A DNA stretch of 64,000 nucleotides from positions 37,802-101,801 of the forward strand of contig VCJN01000716.1 in NCBI GenBank assembly GCA_006384855.1. Direction: 5' to 3'. Below, one piece after another: positions 23,656 through 37,429 of this stretch. The DNA is from Tetraselmis striata (taxonomy: Eukaryota > Chlorophyta > Chlorodendrophyceae > Chlorodendrales > Chlorodendraceae). The first letter of the stretch is position 1; each line of letters starts with the position of its first letter. Made by a program: the position numbers and the translations under genes. The notes beneath the pieces were generated by a model. That model had not been told where the DNA came from and did not search any database. It was given only the letters and a program-made list of their open reading frames with translations.

Positions 23656-26600
23656 CTAGCTATCCGGCTGCGTGTTTACAGTGGCGCCCATGAGAGCGTC
23701 GAGCTGCCGGACGAGCTGCGCCGCCGTGGGACGCGCCTTGTCGTCCTGCGCCCAGCAGCGCTCGATTATGTCCGCGAGCGGTTGCGGGCATGACGCCGGC
23801 AACGCGGGACGCTCCTTGCGCACCGATACCGCGTAGATGACCTGCGCGAGCGAGTGACGCGTGCTCGCCTCAGCAGCCAGCACGTATATATTTGACATAA
23901 AGAAACTCGCAGGCAACCATACGACACACAGACAAAGTTCCTGGGTGCCGGCACGCCTATCGAATATATTTTAAGAATATAATCACATGGTTTGAATACA
24001 TTCGTTTGGACATTTACGTCACAGAGTAAATGTCTGTAACGAGTTAGGACAATTCGTTAGGACAGGGCGCGTCCTTATTGACAAAACATTGCCTTTACTA
24101 TTATAGCTGCGGCCCCACATACCCATAGCAATGCCAGCTGCGCATACACAGCGGTCTGATACCACAGATCCTGAGCGTCGCCACTGCTGTCATCGGCTAC
24201 CAGGCCGCACCTGAAAGGGTGTTTCGTAGTCCCAGGGCGGCTGACGCGAGGCCATCTCGTTCAGGATGACGCCCAGCGCGTATCTGGCGGGATGCAGCCA
24301 AGGCGGCAATTGCGGGATAGAAATGAGGCAAATCCCCGATTACCATCAGCAGGAGGAGGGAGGCAGATGCAAGCGCAGTCCCGGCATCCATCTTGCAATA
24401 TATCCCACACGCAGAAACGGGTGGGGGTCCTACATGTCTGCCTTCTCATGCAACTTGGATTGCGTGAAAGTCTCCGGTGCCTGTCACGGTGGTAGGGAAC
24501 GGCGCAGCCATGAGCGTGCAGACTGTGTGAGACGCGACTAAATGACTGCCACGCAGTCCACCTATTCCAGAGGCTCAGCCTGTGTAGTTTTTGCGACCCC
24601 CGCAGTCGCAAACATTGCCGGCACTGGCACTGAGGCTGCAGACTTCATTGTTTGGGACCTGGCCTGAAGGCCGGTGCTGTGCTGCAAAACACGCTATCTA
24701 TTATCACCTATTATTATGTCAACCGCTGTGCAGATCAATCCAAATGTATGTCTTAATAGTATCTACACTACGGGTGCTGACGCACCGATAAGTACCGCTT
24801 AAAATAGGCCTCAAAACAGGATTGGTAGCAGGTTTTAGGGTTCTATCCAAAACCCTAAACCCTTAAACCCTGAATCTATATACTAACAACGAATATTCGC
24901 TAAGTTCTGCTACAGTTTTGTCTGCATCTGACGTCTGGCAGGCAATGCATTATTACTCTTATTGCCGCGCCGGCACGTGCTCTGTGCTTGATTTCAACTG
25001 GTGTCCCCAACTTGTGTGCAGCCGGGAAGTTCGACCTGGGCACAGAATCGCTGCTGCAGGGCAAGGCGTAGAGGGGGGTGGACTGTGGGAGCGCAGAGGG
25101 GCAGGTGCGCACCATGTAGAACGGGGTTCCGCCGGCCGAGGTGATGAGGTAGCTCTTGAGCGGGTCCTTGATGCGGCCGAGGCCCAGGTCGCAGATCCTG
25201 GCGCGGCCGTCCGCGCCCAGCAGGATATTTTCGGGCTTGAGGTCGCGGTGCACCGTGGTGGTGTGCAGGAACGCCTGCGCCGCGGTGCAGGGGCGCTCAC
25301 ACACGTGCGTGAGCCCGGCGCAGGTGACCTGCCACATGCATGTTTGCTGCGCTGCTTGTGTGTGCTCCTTAGCTTTATGGCCACGTGGTCCACCCTCTTT
25401 GGCACTCGAAGACCTGAACAAGTGCCTCAAAGCAAAAGACCTGGAAGCATATGGGTATCGCCGCGGGCTCTATATTTCAGCTTCATCAAACGGAGCTGTC
25501 GCCTGTGACGTGATATAGAGCCCTCCTATGGTCGTACTATCGTCACCTTGCGAGGAGGTGCGCCGCCACGTCCGTGCGCACGTACAGTGTTCTCAAAGAA
25601 AATCCGTTGCAATGTTTGGATGATGATTTCACGCGTATCAGTCACATTGCGATCAATTGATTATGAAATCGAAGACATGTTGGGCTGCAGCAACCCACTT
25701 GGCCGCCAGCGATGCGGTGACAGAAAGTCGGAAAGAATCAATCATTACACCGGTATACTTCATTCGCGTGCTCGGCCACTCGGTCTACGGTTCTAACTGG
25801 GAGGCCGTAATTGTCGAGGACCAAAAGCACGGAGTAAAACATCTTCTACTGTTGCCCTAGCGAGAGTTGCGATCGGTAGTTTCAGCAGAAAATTGTCTAG
25901 TTACGCCCCCGGCAGACGCAGCTTCGAATAGTTCGCCTGAGAACTACCCGGGCGACAATATTTCAAGCCCTCTGCGAGCAAAATATTGCGAATCACCCGG
26001 TGTAAGGCCGATGAAAACGCGACTCCCATCATGACAAACCGATATCGTGCCATACTCGTGCTGATTTACCACTGGTACAGAACTATCTATGGATAGTCGG
26101 GTTATGTTTAAGAGGTAATGCCGGTATACGGCACAGGTCGCGGCACATACAACGGTACTTCTATATGTATAGATAGGGCCAAATAAAATGCAGACCCCCT
26201 AGTATCTAGAAATCAAGGTTTAGATATGTTTCACAAATGAGCGAGCACCGATGCAGATGTTGTCCGCCAGTCTGTCCAGCTCTAACATCAATCCAACCCA
26301 TCAACCGTAGCGTGCCGCAGAGTTCGAAATACCATGCATAACAGAATGTGGAGCGACGTGTGAGGCCAAGAGGGGGAAAGAGGTGTGGGGGAGGGGGGGG
26401 GGGGGGTGCAGACTCACCAGCCCTTCCGCAATGTCGCGCCCAAGTCGCAGCACATCGGGGTACGTGAGGCGGCGGCTGTGGTGGTAGATGGTGTCGTGCA
26501 GCGAGCCGCCGGGCACGTACTCGTAGATAATGCACACATTTGGCGGCGCCACGCACGCGCCGTACATCCGCACGATGCGGTCGCAGCCCTGCGGCGCATC

Positions 26601-29600
26601 CCACAGCGGCCATCAGGTGACCGTTGGTGGGCGGTCCGGCGGGTAGCATGCGGTTGCTTGTCGTCATAACAGGTTATTTCAGCGAGGCACCTTGTTGGAG
26701 AGCGCCGCCATGATCTCAATCTCCGCCTTGAAGCTCATCATCTGCGCAGCGCTGCTTAGCTCGCCCTTCCCGGGCAGCAGCATCTTGACCGCCACGTCCA
26801 TCCCCCGCCACTCGGCCTGCGGCCGGCCATGCCAGCGCCAACATCAAGCGCAACCCTGGGAAGCGGGCTGCGCGATCCCTCGGGGCTCTACTCCCATCAC
26901 GCGCATGGTTGAGTCAATACACTGACGCGAACTTGCTAGACCAGAAAGAGGCTGGGATTCAGACGTGTCCGCACAGAAGAAACTGTGCCCCATCCTGAGA
27001 AGTAGGCACAGTTTCCCACATGAAAACAAAGCACATAACATAATAGAAAATATGATATATTGGATACATTATATACTGCACGTATATAGTATATTATAAT
27101 CTATATTATATATGCGGTTGCCGACCCGGCTATAAGAACCCAAATTTCGATATCAGAAATGGGGCGCTAGCAAATGTTCATAATTATCATAATGATATCA
27201 TGTTGTGTTCGTCTGGCATTGGACCAATAAGGACTTGTCGCGTTGTTGATTTTTTTCTTCTAGTTGGGTCGGCACCTGTACTGTTTTTACATATACAATA
27301 AGTATTGAACGCCTACGTGACCGACTGCGCCTCAGTTCACCCGTGTCATCTTGCATCGCCTCTGGATCGCTGAGGGATGGCGCTGCAATCGATGGGAATA
27401 TGGAGAGCGCTCCCTAGGCAGCCCGGCGCAGGATCATGCGTCAGGGGGGGGGGGGGGGGGTGGCTGCGCACCTGGTACACGGTGCCGAACGCCCCGGACC
27501 CCAGCTTGCCGCGCATCCGGCCCCGCAGCTCGCGGTGCCAGCTGACGTGGAGGTTGCACCCCTCTCCGGGCGCAAAGGCCGGCGGCGCGCGCTGCTTGAG
27601 CGAGGTGGCGGCGGCCTTGCTGCGGCGAGGAGGGCGCTGGCCGCCGCCGCCGATGGTGCCGAGAGAGGTTCGGCAGCGACAAGTTGGGCGGGCGCGCCGC
27701 CTGGCTGGCCAGGCGCCACAGCATCTCCAGCGCGAGCCGGAGGTGCGCCGCCAGCAAACACGCGGCAAACGGCCCAAAGGTCTCATCCTCGCCAGCGCCG
27801 CATCGCTGCTGCTGGCGGACGTGGGCGCGGTAGCTGTCGGCCAGCAGGGCGACGAGGCTGGGCAGGGCCCGGGGCGGCACCCGCCCAGGCGGCGGCGCGC
27901 ACGCAGCGACGTCGGGGCCCGCCGGCTTGCCGATACGCCAGCAGTCGAACGAGAGGCAGCGGGATGGGAATGCCCCCGGCGATGGCGAGGAGGCATGAAC
28001 GCTGCCACTGCCTGAGCAAGCGGGCGCGGCTGGTCAGCGAGGCAGATCACTGAGGGGCAGCGGCAGCTGATACGCCTCCTGAACGAACTAGCTGGTCTAA
28101 TAGGATGGAAATTGAGCAATTGGAAAATAGTAGAATAGAATAGAAAAGAGTAGAATATGTGGTTGATGGTTTGGATTATTATTATTTATTGCAAGAAAAC
28201 TTGCAGAAAACGTGCATTGTTTTGAAAGTACATAGCGAGACAGGACTGCAGACCGATGCACGCTCAAACGATGACGTGCATCATACCGACAGCGTTACGC
28301 GTTATGCGTAAGGAGCTTCATTAGCAGGGTCCAGGGTCCACACTTAGACGTCAGGGAATCCTTACATAGTATAGCTAAAAGCCTATTTAACGCGTACATA
28401 TACCGGTCAAGATAACTCGCGCGTTTTGTAAGGATATTGCAGACATGAAGGATATATTGCAGCAATATCATAGACATGTACGATTACGTAATCCTTACAA
28501 TCGCATCCACACAGCCGCGTCCACACACGACGGAACTTCAGCAATAATATCAAGATGAGAGTAAGGATTTATACCAGAATAGATATTCCTTAGATTAGTA
28601 CCAGAATATATACTTCCTCTGATTTATACCAGAATAGATAGAGTAGAAACGGTTAAAAACACTAGCAGGGTCGCAAAACACGGCTTGATATGGTCGTTTA
28701 AATTTTTGCCACCTACGCGCTAGTATATATGATAAATATGATGCCTGTAAACTTGCAGCGGTATTCTCGATACACTTTCGTGCAGTGAACCGAATAGCGG
28801 CATGGCTCCAAGCCGAGGAGGGCGGGCCCTTCATTCCAGCTGCCCGGGGATGGGGGGAGCCTCACGCGCGCGCACTCACCTTTCTCCATTGCGGACAGGC
28901 CTTTGGGCGCCTGGCCTGCCCATTCCAGCCGCGAAACAATTGCCAGGTCCGAGCTCTGTGACGATGCCTGTGAATGGGGGCAGAAGCGCCCGGGGGGGGG
29001 GGGGGGGGGGGGGCAAGGGTCCCATGATCCACAAGTACTCAGCGGCGATACACCCTACCCTTGCCGTCACCGACTGAGGCGGGCGCGGCAGCAATGACAA
29101 TCCCAGTAAGGCACTGCGATAACGTGCTGGCGGTGTATCATCGCCCCATCTATAGCTATAGATGCGATGCTTTCTCTAGCATCGTAAACGGGATGCGGCA
29201 TTCACAGCAGCCGATTCCGTCAATGATGGTCAGCAACGACATCCTGAATAGGAATGCCAAGCAGGGTCAGCCGTAGTGCCGATCATACGGTCTTCAATTT
29301 TTTTTGGGGGGGGAGGGGGGGGGGGGGGGGGGGTTCACCTGCGCCTGTGCCGCGGCGCGGCGGCGGCTGCTGAAGACGACAAAGCCGATGACGGCCGCCA
29401 CCGCAGCTGCCACGACGGCGGCTCCCACGCCAAGTGGCATAAACAAACCGCCTCCCGCCGCCTCCGCCTCAGCCCCCTCGCCCTCTCCTTCCTCCTCTGC
29501 CTCGGTCTCAGCAATGCTGACGAAGCTCCCATCTGCAACGGCGGTGCATCGGCGGCCGTCCTCAGTCACAGGAGCTGGTGACGCATTGAATTGGAGGGGC

Positions 29601-32600
29601 TCGGGGGGGGGGGGGGGGGGGCGCACGTTCATCCGGCAGCCCCTCCTCCCCAGACACCTGCAGCACCTCCAGCCCCGCAGCCGCCAGTCGCGGGAAGATG
29701 CTCCCCCGCAGCCGCGCCTGCCAGGTCTCCAGGTCGCGATACGCCGTGCCGGGCGGGAAGTGCGCCATCGCCTCGACGGTCAGCGCGCCGCCGCCGGCCA
29801 GCCCGCCACCCGCCTCGGAGACCCCCCACGCCACCACCGCCGCCTCCGGCAGCGCAGTCAGCTCGGCCACGTCCTGCAGGAACAGCTCCACGGCACGCCT
29901 CGTGCGCGTCGGCAGCGCCGCCACCTCCGCCTCGCCCAGCTGCCTTAGTCTGCGGCGGTCCGCCACGGGCGAGATGATCGTTGCCACGACGTGCAGCCAT
30001 GCGCCGTTGGCAGGGTACCCGCAGCGCACCACCGGGTAGTCCGCCGACAGCCAGGGCGGCGCGCCCACCCTCAGGGCCGGCAACAGCGGGGGCGGCACGC
30101 AGGGCAGCGCCTGCGACTCGTCCATCGCCAGGGACGTCACCGCCACGAGGGCGCCGCCCCATTCCTGCGCGTCCGCAAGATCGTCGGCAGTATTGTCAAT
30201 GCGCGCATCGCGGTCCCCTGCAACCTCGCCGTACACAGCGACATCTATTCGCGTGCCGTGATCATGTGTTTGCACATATGTTTGGTTTTGCTCGCGTCTC
30301 CTGCCCTACCTGCACCGGTTTCAAGTAGTCCTAAAACCCTAAATATTCTAAGACCCTAAAATTATAGCCCCCAAAATCCTGAAATGGTTGTAGGATAGGG
30401 TTGCTTTCTCCCTCCCGCTCCATCTTTTCAAACCGCTAGTTTGAATAGCATAATGGATAGCATCATGGCGTACCGTAGTCGGAGTGTAAGTCCTACTGTG
30501 ATATTGTTCTTACCCCCCCCCCCCCCCCCCCCGTGCTGAGATGAGAGAAATAACGCTACTCTTAAACATTTGACAGTTTTTCATCAGCACACACACACAC
30601 ACACACTTTCAAGCTGCGCAGGTATCCCAACCTGGTGTTGCAACAAAATTGAGTGTTTTTACCCGCACACCCGTCTAATGGCATCGCAGACCCGCGCATG
30701 CATGCATGCATTCATGCATGCATGCATGTATGCAAGTATATATGAAGTAACTTGACAGTTGAATCAGCGATGCGTCGATTTTTCAGAAAATTTTAAAGGA
30801 ACGGGTTCTATATCACTGGCCTACAGTTCCATGAATTGCATTGCCGGCGCTTTGAAGTAGCAACTATGAACTCGCGTGTGGCTTGCATAGAAGTCATCAG
30901 GCGCAGCGTTTCGAGCGGCGGCTCACCGGATTATAGTACTTGGTAGTACATGTCGGTAGATAAGCGCTTATGACGACTAGCGAGTACCATTTTTTTGCCA
31001 TTACCAGCAGCGAGTAGCGAGTACCAGTACCAGTACCTCCCAACCGTGAGATCGTAATCGGACGGCTGTGTAATTAAGAACCGTGGGCGGGCGGGCGGGC
31101 GGGCGGGTGGGTGGATTATAGTACTTAGTAGTACATGTCAGTAGATAAGCGCTTTAGTCATGCACCTATAGGCCCGATCCGCAGTATACGGGTACCCGTA
31201 CAGCAATAAAGCTCACCGCGGAAAAATCGACGCTTCGCTGGATAAACATGCATACATACATACATACATGTGTGCGTGACTGTGTGCATGACCCGTGCGT
31301 GACCCGCAGGGCGCGGCAGGTATACGCCGATGAACCCGCTTGGCTTGACGTATAAGACAACGCGTCTGTACCGTGCAACATTCAGGGACTGAATTCAAAG
31401 TCCGATACTATAGCATTAGCGGAATTGAGTGCCAACACCCTTTACTGCCCGATAAGCTCGCACTGTGTACCGCCTTGAGGCGCCCCATGCCGCATTACGC
31501 AGAAGTCGGCTGGCACAGAAAAATGCAGCGGTATTGGAGTGATGAGGAGGGGGGGGGGGGGGGGGGGGGGGGCATGTCACGCACCTGGGGGATGCCGCCT
31601 TGGAGGTCGTTGTCCGCCAGGTCGAGCACCGCGAGCCGGCTGAGCGCGGACCACTGCGCGGGGAGGGTGCCTGTGAGGTTGTTATCCCCCACATGCATCT
31701 CGTTGAGGCCCGCTAGGGCGCTCCACTCGGGCGGCAGCGGGCCGGTGAGCCAGTTCCCGTGGACGTAGAGACCCTCGAGGGCGGTCAGAACGCTGCGCCA
31801 AATGCACAAATCCCAATAAATGCCAGATGTTCATGTCGGTAAAGCAAGCTCTCCGCACGTCTGATGACAGGTTATGCATTTTAGTGCTGAGCGATGAAAA
31901 GTGCTTATTGGATTAGTGCAATTTGGGTGGGTGGGGGGGGGGGGGGGGGACACGATATACCGTACTCGGCGTGCAGATGGATGTACCTTCACGGTAAGGA
32001 AGTTCCATGCATTATAAATACCCCCTCCCTCTATTTCCAAGCATGGTGTCTCATTTTCCGTTAATGCATATGGTTGTCATTATATCGAATATGCTGCTGA
32101 AAAAAGTAGGCATCCTACTGTGCGTGCCGGTAGTTACAATTTCGGATATTATTGGAACGGTGTATCGCTGGCTGCCCGGCGAGCAATAACTGCTATGCTC
32201 ACCTGTACTGCGCTGGCAGCAGCCCCGAGAAGTGCGCGTCCTGCAGCCAGAGGCTGCCCAGCTGGGAGAGAGCGGACAGCTGCGGCGGCAGCGAGCCTGC
32301 GAGCTCCGAATCCCCCAGGCTCAGGACCTTGAGGTCCGTCAGCGCGCTGCACCGAACAACACAACGGCAGCATCACGCCGGAAGGCGCCCGGGGGGGGGG
32401 AAGGGGGGGGTCAGCTCATTCAGTAACAGTCGTTATTCCCACGACCGTCTTGCGTTTTGACAAGGGGGCGATCAGAGGCAGCTCGAAATGGCAGTGGGGC
32501 AGTTTGGTGCGCCAAGAGACAGAGACAGAGAGAGAGAGAGAGAGTGTGTGTGGAGGGGGGGGGGGAGGGGGGGGGGGGGGGGGGGGGGCGGGAGCGTGGG

Positions 32601-35600
32601 GGGAGGGGGTATGATGGCGGCAGCACACCTGAGTTGCGGCGGGACCGACGCGTTGAAGTAGTTGTACGAAAGTTCGAGATCCGTCAGCTGTGTGAGTGCC
32701 GACAGCTGCGGCGGAATGCCGCCGCTCAGGTCGTTACTGCTGAGGTCGAGCCACTGCAGGGCCCCCAGAGTACTGCAGGGGCGCGCGAGCCGGGGCTTAT
32801 TAGGGACTATTATTATTGGCAGGCACCACTGACCGACGGCACAGAGTGCCGTGGCCAAGGCGTCGCGAGCGCTGGCTTGCCGTCTTGGTGAAATGGGCGC
32901 ACCTGTATTCCTCTGGTAGGGTACCGCTAAGGCGGTTGTCATGTACGTGAAACACCAGCTGGGGAACACATCAAGGCAGGGGCCACAGCCGCAGGCAACA
33001 AGTCAGCCCGAGATAACAATCACGCAATCACGCTTATTAGGGTTTGAGATATCCTAAACCTCAAATTCTAAACCCTACCCCCGGTAAAGTACCAGCAGTA
33101 GAGAGAGAAAAGCACATTTATCCTGAAATATTTCAGAATACACCCTGAATATCACAGGGATCTTCCGCCTCGTTGCTGCAACACAATTCATTGTCTTTCA
33201 GGAACCCGGCGAACCGAATCAAATGTTACTGTAGTGTTCGAGTGTGGTAATTAGCAAGGAAGCAATGAGTCGACGAGACACATATCATGCCTTGGTAAAC
33301 ATCAGAGGAGACGGAGGAAGTAAGGGGGCTGTCATTTTCCAGGACACGGTTTCCTCGCTTGCATTTCCGGAATGATTTCCGAGATGTTTTATTGGGATTT
33401 GTCAACGTCCTGCCCGCCGCCCAGACAAAATAATCTAAAGGTACATACAGTACACCGTTTATTCCTGGAAAGAGCGCTACCCCGGCCCCGCGGTTTGTAG
33501 CACATACTACCAACGGGTAATCCTTATTTAAAAGCACAACTTCTTTCAGGCCGGAAATCAGACGACCGGGGCACGTGAAGGGCAATATTTCAAATCCGGG
33601 CGGATGTGGGCCAGCTGCCGGATTATTTCTGAAAGAGTCGCAAATTTCGAATAATACCGTCTTGGTCGGCGCAACTCGGGTGAACCGCCTCAGCGAGCCA
33701 GCATAATTCTGAAAACGTGATACCGGCCTTTCAAATAGGGGTTTCGTCGTCGGTCGCGTCCATTTTGCTGCCATGGTGGGAGATGTTTCCAGAAAGTATA
33801 CCACCGCTTAGCCTAATGTATTGATGGGAGGTGTGGTAATGTAGCGTGTCACTAATAAGCTGTGCATCACAAAGTTGTAAAGGGACCAGTACGTATGGTG
33901 TATCGCTGACTGGCGACTGACTGTCTCACTGACTGACTGACTGACTGACTGACTGACTGACAGACCACCGGTATGTATAGCAGCGGGAAAACCCCTTTTC
34001 CGAGTGAGTATCTGGGGGGAGGGGGGGCTACCAGTCGTGCCAGCGCGCTCCACTGCGGCGGCAGGCTCCCAACCAGCCGGTTCTCCGCCAAGCCCAGGTA
34101 CGCCAGCCCCTGCAGGGAGCTATGTATTCCAGACGCCATTCACATGAAAGTCAATGCGGGGCGGTAGTGACGTTGTAATGATCCGCGCCGAAAACAAGCT
34201 CTGCCCCGTCCGTGGTCAGCCTTACGTCATCACGGCCGACTTGGCATGATATGTGGGGAGGCCAGAGGGAGTAGGGGAGGGGCACGCTGCCAGAGTAGCT
34301 AGAAGGACTGCATTTCTTGGTGCATATATGCAGAAGTATGTGAAAAAACTATTATGATGGTACTGCACAATGTAGTCGCCATGAAGATGAATGAACATAA
34401 ATGCATTTAGCTACCGCGTAGTGATATGGCACGTAGATGTGCGCGTGTGTGTGTGTACAATATACCATTTAATGGGTTTGAGACTAAAAGAGAAATTAAT
34501 GATGAGATTAAAATGATGAAATAATGATTCGATATTAAATTTGGCACCGGACAACGACTGCCGACCCCCAGTATCGCGTGGATTCGCAATGTAGGTTCCC
34601 CTTTGCGGTGGGGGGGGGGGGGGGGATAAAATATCAGTACATGGTGAAACGCAACAAAGCGAGGGACGGTACGGTGGATACTCTCTTGCATGTAACAGCA
34701 CACCCACGCATATGCATTGCTTAGAAAATGGTTGTGACTGTTGCGGTCGCATCAGTAAGGCGCTTGCTGGTGTCTCAGCCGGAATGAGGTTAGGATGGGG
34801 GAACTTGCAGGCAGGAAGGCATCCGATGCCGCTCCGGGACTCGCGCAGATGATGGCACGTTACTTGGCGGGCACCTGAATGCGGCCGGGAGAGTGCCGGA
34901 GAGCGCGTTGCCGCCCAGATCCAGCGTCTCAAGGCTGCGCAGCGTGCTGACCCATGCGGGCACGGGGCCCACAATCAGGTTGGCGTACATGGAGAGCTCC
35001 AACAGATTGGTGAAGGAGCTGTGCCGTGGTGGTGGGTGGGTGTGGGTGTTGGGGGGGGGGGGAGGGGGGGGGGGGCTGCGTCAGCTCTGGCCAGGGAGTA
35101 CATCGGTAAGGTTCTATCGCGGATCACAGAAATACTGAATCGTTTTACGCAATCAAGTCGGAGCTTCCATGCCATATTCGTGACTTATTCTGATGTGTTT
35201 CCAAAAAACCTATTTTTCCTCTCTTTCAAGGGGGGGGAGGGGGGGTCCAAAACAGCAACATATAGCGAACCCAGCGCGCAGTTATGGTGATTGCAGAGTG
35301 CATGCAATACTTTGTGTTATGGTCTGCAGATGACGGGTTTCCGTCCGATCGGCGCAACAGTGCAGAACTGTGCGATGCGGCTCCCGATGGGGTATGCGCA
35401 AAGTCTGATGCATCTCGGCTCTCTGCCATACGTGGGCTTGCTCGCAAGAGACATTTCCTTCGGGAACCCTCCCCCAGAAAATGATGATGATGATGCGACC
35501 CAGAGTCGGTGGCCCTTCGGCCTGTCTCAGCCCGGAGGGGAACGCGATGGGGGAGCCAGGGGCCGTGAGGCGAACCTATAGGGCTCGGGGATGGCGCCGT

Positions 35601-36232
35601 CCAGGTGGTTGAAGTCAACCAGGAAGTGCATCATGCTGGTCAGCCCGGAGTACGCGACCGGCAGGGCGCCGGTGATCCCGTTGTCGGTCAACGCCAGCAT
35701 GCGCAGTCCGAGCCATCGACTGTTGTGCGCGTGGATATTGCAGTCACATGGGTGTCAGGGGAGATTCCTGTCAGTATTATCCAGGGGGAAGGGGAGGGAG
35801 GGGGTGGGGGACTCGGCACCATTTTTAACACGGAGCTCATGGCACCATTGTGTGGGCGCAATGCATGCGTAGCTGTGTTGGACCATAGAATCAGAGATTC
35901 CTGTCAGTATTATCCATGGTGAAAGAGTGGACCTATTCTTTATTCAGTGAAGCGAATCAGTGCTGGCCTCCTTTCGTCCTTTTTTTGTGCGAGCCCCCAC
36001 CCCCCCTTTGTCCAAGTCCCTACCCCATCCCCGGCCTGTTGATTCCTAGCATTGCGCTGCCTCGCCACACGGTGCAAGGCGCCACACCTGTACCCAATCG
36101 GTAGCGGCCCTTCCAGCTTGTTCACCTCCAGGTTCAGCTCCTCCTGGGGGCAGCCAGGGGGCGCCATGGTATGTGGGTCATGGATGAATGGATGGCCGGC
36201 TGTGCTAACCTGCCGCACGCCCGCCAGAGGGT

Positions 36233-36265
<33 letters not shown>

Positions 36266-37429
36266 GCGGGCACCAGCTTGAGCCAGCGGCTGTACTGCGG
36301 GGGCAGGCTGCCCGTGAGCAGCTGGTCGGCACAGACAAAATTCCACAGTTGCCGCAGGACGCTCCACTCCCGCGGAAGGCTGCAGAGCGGGCACGCAGCG
36401 AGCCGCGTCTCAAAGGAGAGAGCGCACTGCTAAGCATCGAGGCTACGTGCGCTGACATGCACTCGAACGTGCTGCGTGGCATTGGTTGGAGGTCCTGGCT
36501 GCGCTGGCTCAATCTACCCCCCCCCCCCCCCCCCAAAAAAAAGGCAGTGGCTGCTTTGGATCTGCCCGCTTACACGCCATCTCACCTGCCGGTGATCTCA
36601 TTTCCCACGGCCTCGAACGTTTCCCTGCCGCAGGTTCAGCACGGAGCTCAGTGAGACAAGGGAGGGGAGCGGCCGTGGCGGTGCTCCAGTAGGGCTCCGC
36701 CTGATGGCTGCAAATACATGCAACGAAACGGGTGGAGGGGAAGTGGGAAGGAGGAGGGGGCGCACAGAGCCACGAGCTTGCTCCAGGCAGTTGGGAGCGG
36801 GCCAGGCAGGGGCTTGTTCTCCGGCAACACGCTGCGGCATAAGTTGTGTATACGATGAGTCAACCGAGCCGATGTAAGCAAACAGATGACAAACGAGTCC
36901 TTGAGGAGGGCTGTTCTCATTCGGTGGAAGGGGGAAGGGGGGGGGGGGGGGGGGGAGTATGAAAAGCATTATTTGAGACGGGCCAGCTGACTAGTTTGGG
37001 GGGGGGGAGGGGGGGGGGGGGGGGAGTATCCACGCAGGTGAGCGAGGGCAGAAGGGGGCATTTGGCGGGAGCCGCACATTCCGTACGCGCGCCCATCCTC
37101 ACAAGACACACCCGCCGCCTCCCACTCCGCGAAAGAGGTGGCGCCGACCCAGCCTAGCGCCTCGCCGTGTGCGTACTCCAGCAGGGTGCCGCGATCTGAC
37201 GGGAACATCGTCAGGGCGGTGAGTGCGGGTGGTAGTCGCGGGAAGCCGATGAGGCGCGTGCGGCATGCGGAGCGACGGCGAGAGTGTGCGAGCGGCAGAC
37301 GCGGCGGCCCGCTGGCTGCTTACCCCGGCCGCAGTAGTTGCCATGCGCAGAGGTAACCCAAAGCGCGAACAGCAAGGTCACCGCCGCGCCCGCCTCGACG
37401 TCGCCACGGCGCCACCACCGTTTCGGCAT
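23656..37429 (-). CDS. LRR receptor-like protein kinase (RLK-A), complete
   Basis: Twenty-four exons join in frame into 1160 residues: 37429-37324, 37195-37078, 36831-36766, 36624-36586, 36379-36274, 36143-36088, 35719-35576, 35018-34875, 34119-34032, 32958-32903, 32772-32629, 32346-32203, 31792-31585, 30164-29627, 29532-29339 (or from 29574), 28967-28880, 28011-27681, 27619-27472, 26816-26691, 26588-26418, 25274-25113, 24480-24434, 24283-24211, 23841-23656. Order: signal peptide (1-35), LRRNT-like cap (WEAAGVSCEDGRAYGI), plant-type LRRs to about 473, an unnamed ectodomain (473-652), an acidic stretch and membrane span (about 680-705), a juxtamembrane insert (747-856) and a TKL-type kinase (about 890-1160). 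The kinase has GSGAFGTVY, VAVK, HRDLKPEN, DLG in place of DFG, an APE start to the P+1 region and a C-terminal RCW...RPTA. It is predicted to span the plasma membrane; the ligand is unknown. Head-to-head with RLK-B. Confidence 0.93.
24832..24873. repeat. Telomere-like CCCTAAA cluster in RLK-A intron
   Basis: TTTTAGGG followed by AAACCCTAAACCCTTAAACC lies between the kinase exons ending at 25113 and starting at 24480. Confidence 0.8.
30330..30362. repeat. Telomere-like CCCTAAA cluster in RLK-A intron
   Basis: CCTAAAACCCTAAATATT and a further ACCCTAAAA lie in the large intron between the last LRR exon and the ectodomain exon. Confidence 0.8.
30513..30532. repeat. Poly(C) run in RLK-A intron (wrong-way exception)
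   Basis: This run is C on the plus strand inside a minus-strand gene, opposite to most runs in RLK-A. It lies far from either splice site of its intron. Confidence 0.85.
30931..31154. repeat. Pair of 41-bp direct repeats with GGGC tandem array
   Basis: The sequences at about 30931-30972 and 31114-31154 match closely (GGATTATAGTACTT, TAGTACATGTC, GTAGATAAGCGCTT). Between them lie GAGTACCAGTACC-type units and a (GGGC)n run at 31086-31110. The pair sits in the same RLK-A intron and may be remnants of a small inserted element. Confidence 0.75.
33037..33078. repeat. Telomere-like CCCTAAA cluster in RLK-A intron
   Basis: TTAGGGTTTGAGATATCC followed by CTAAACC and TAAACCCTACC lies between LRR exons ending at 34032 and starting at 32958. 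Confidence 0.75.
33928..33961. repeat. (CTGA)n microsatellite
   Basis: About eight tandem tetranucleotide units in an RLK-A intron, next to the LRR exon at 34119-34032. Confidence 0.9.

Noticed and set aside
29304-29977. Plus-strand ORFs of 214 and 128 codons
   Set aside because: Antisense to the RLK-A ectodomain and membrane-span exons.
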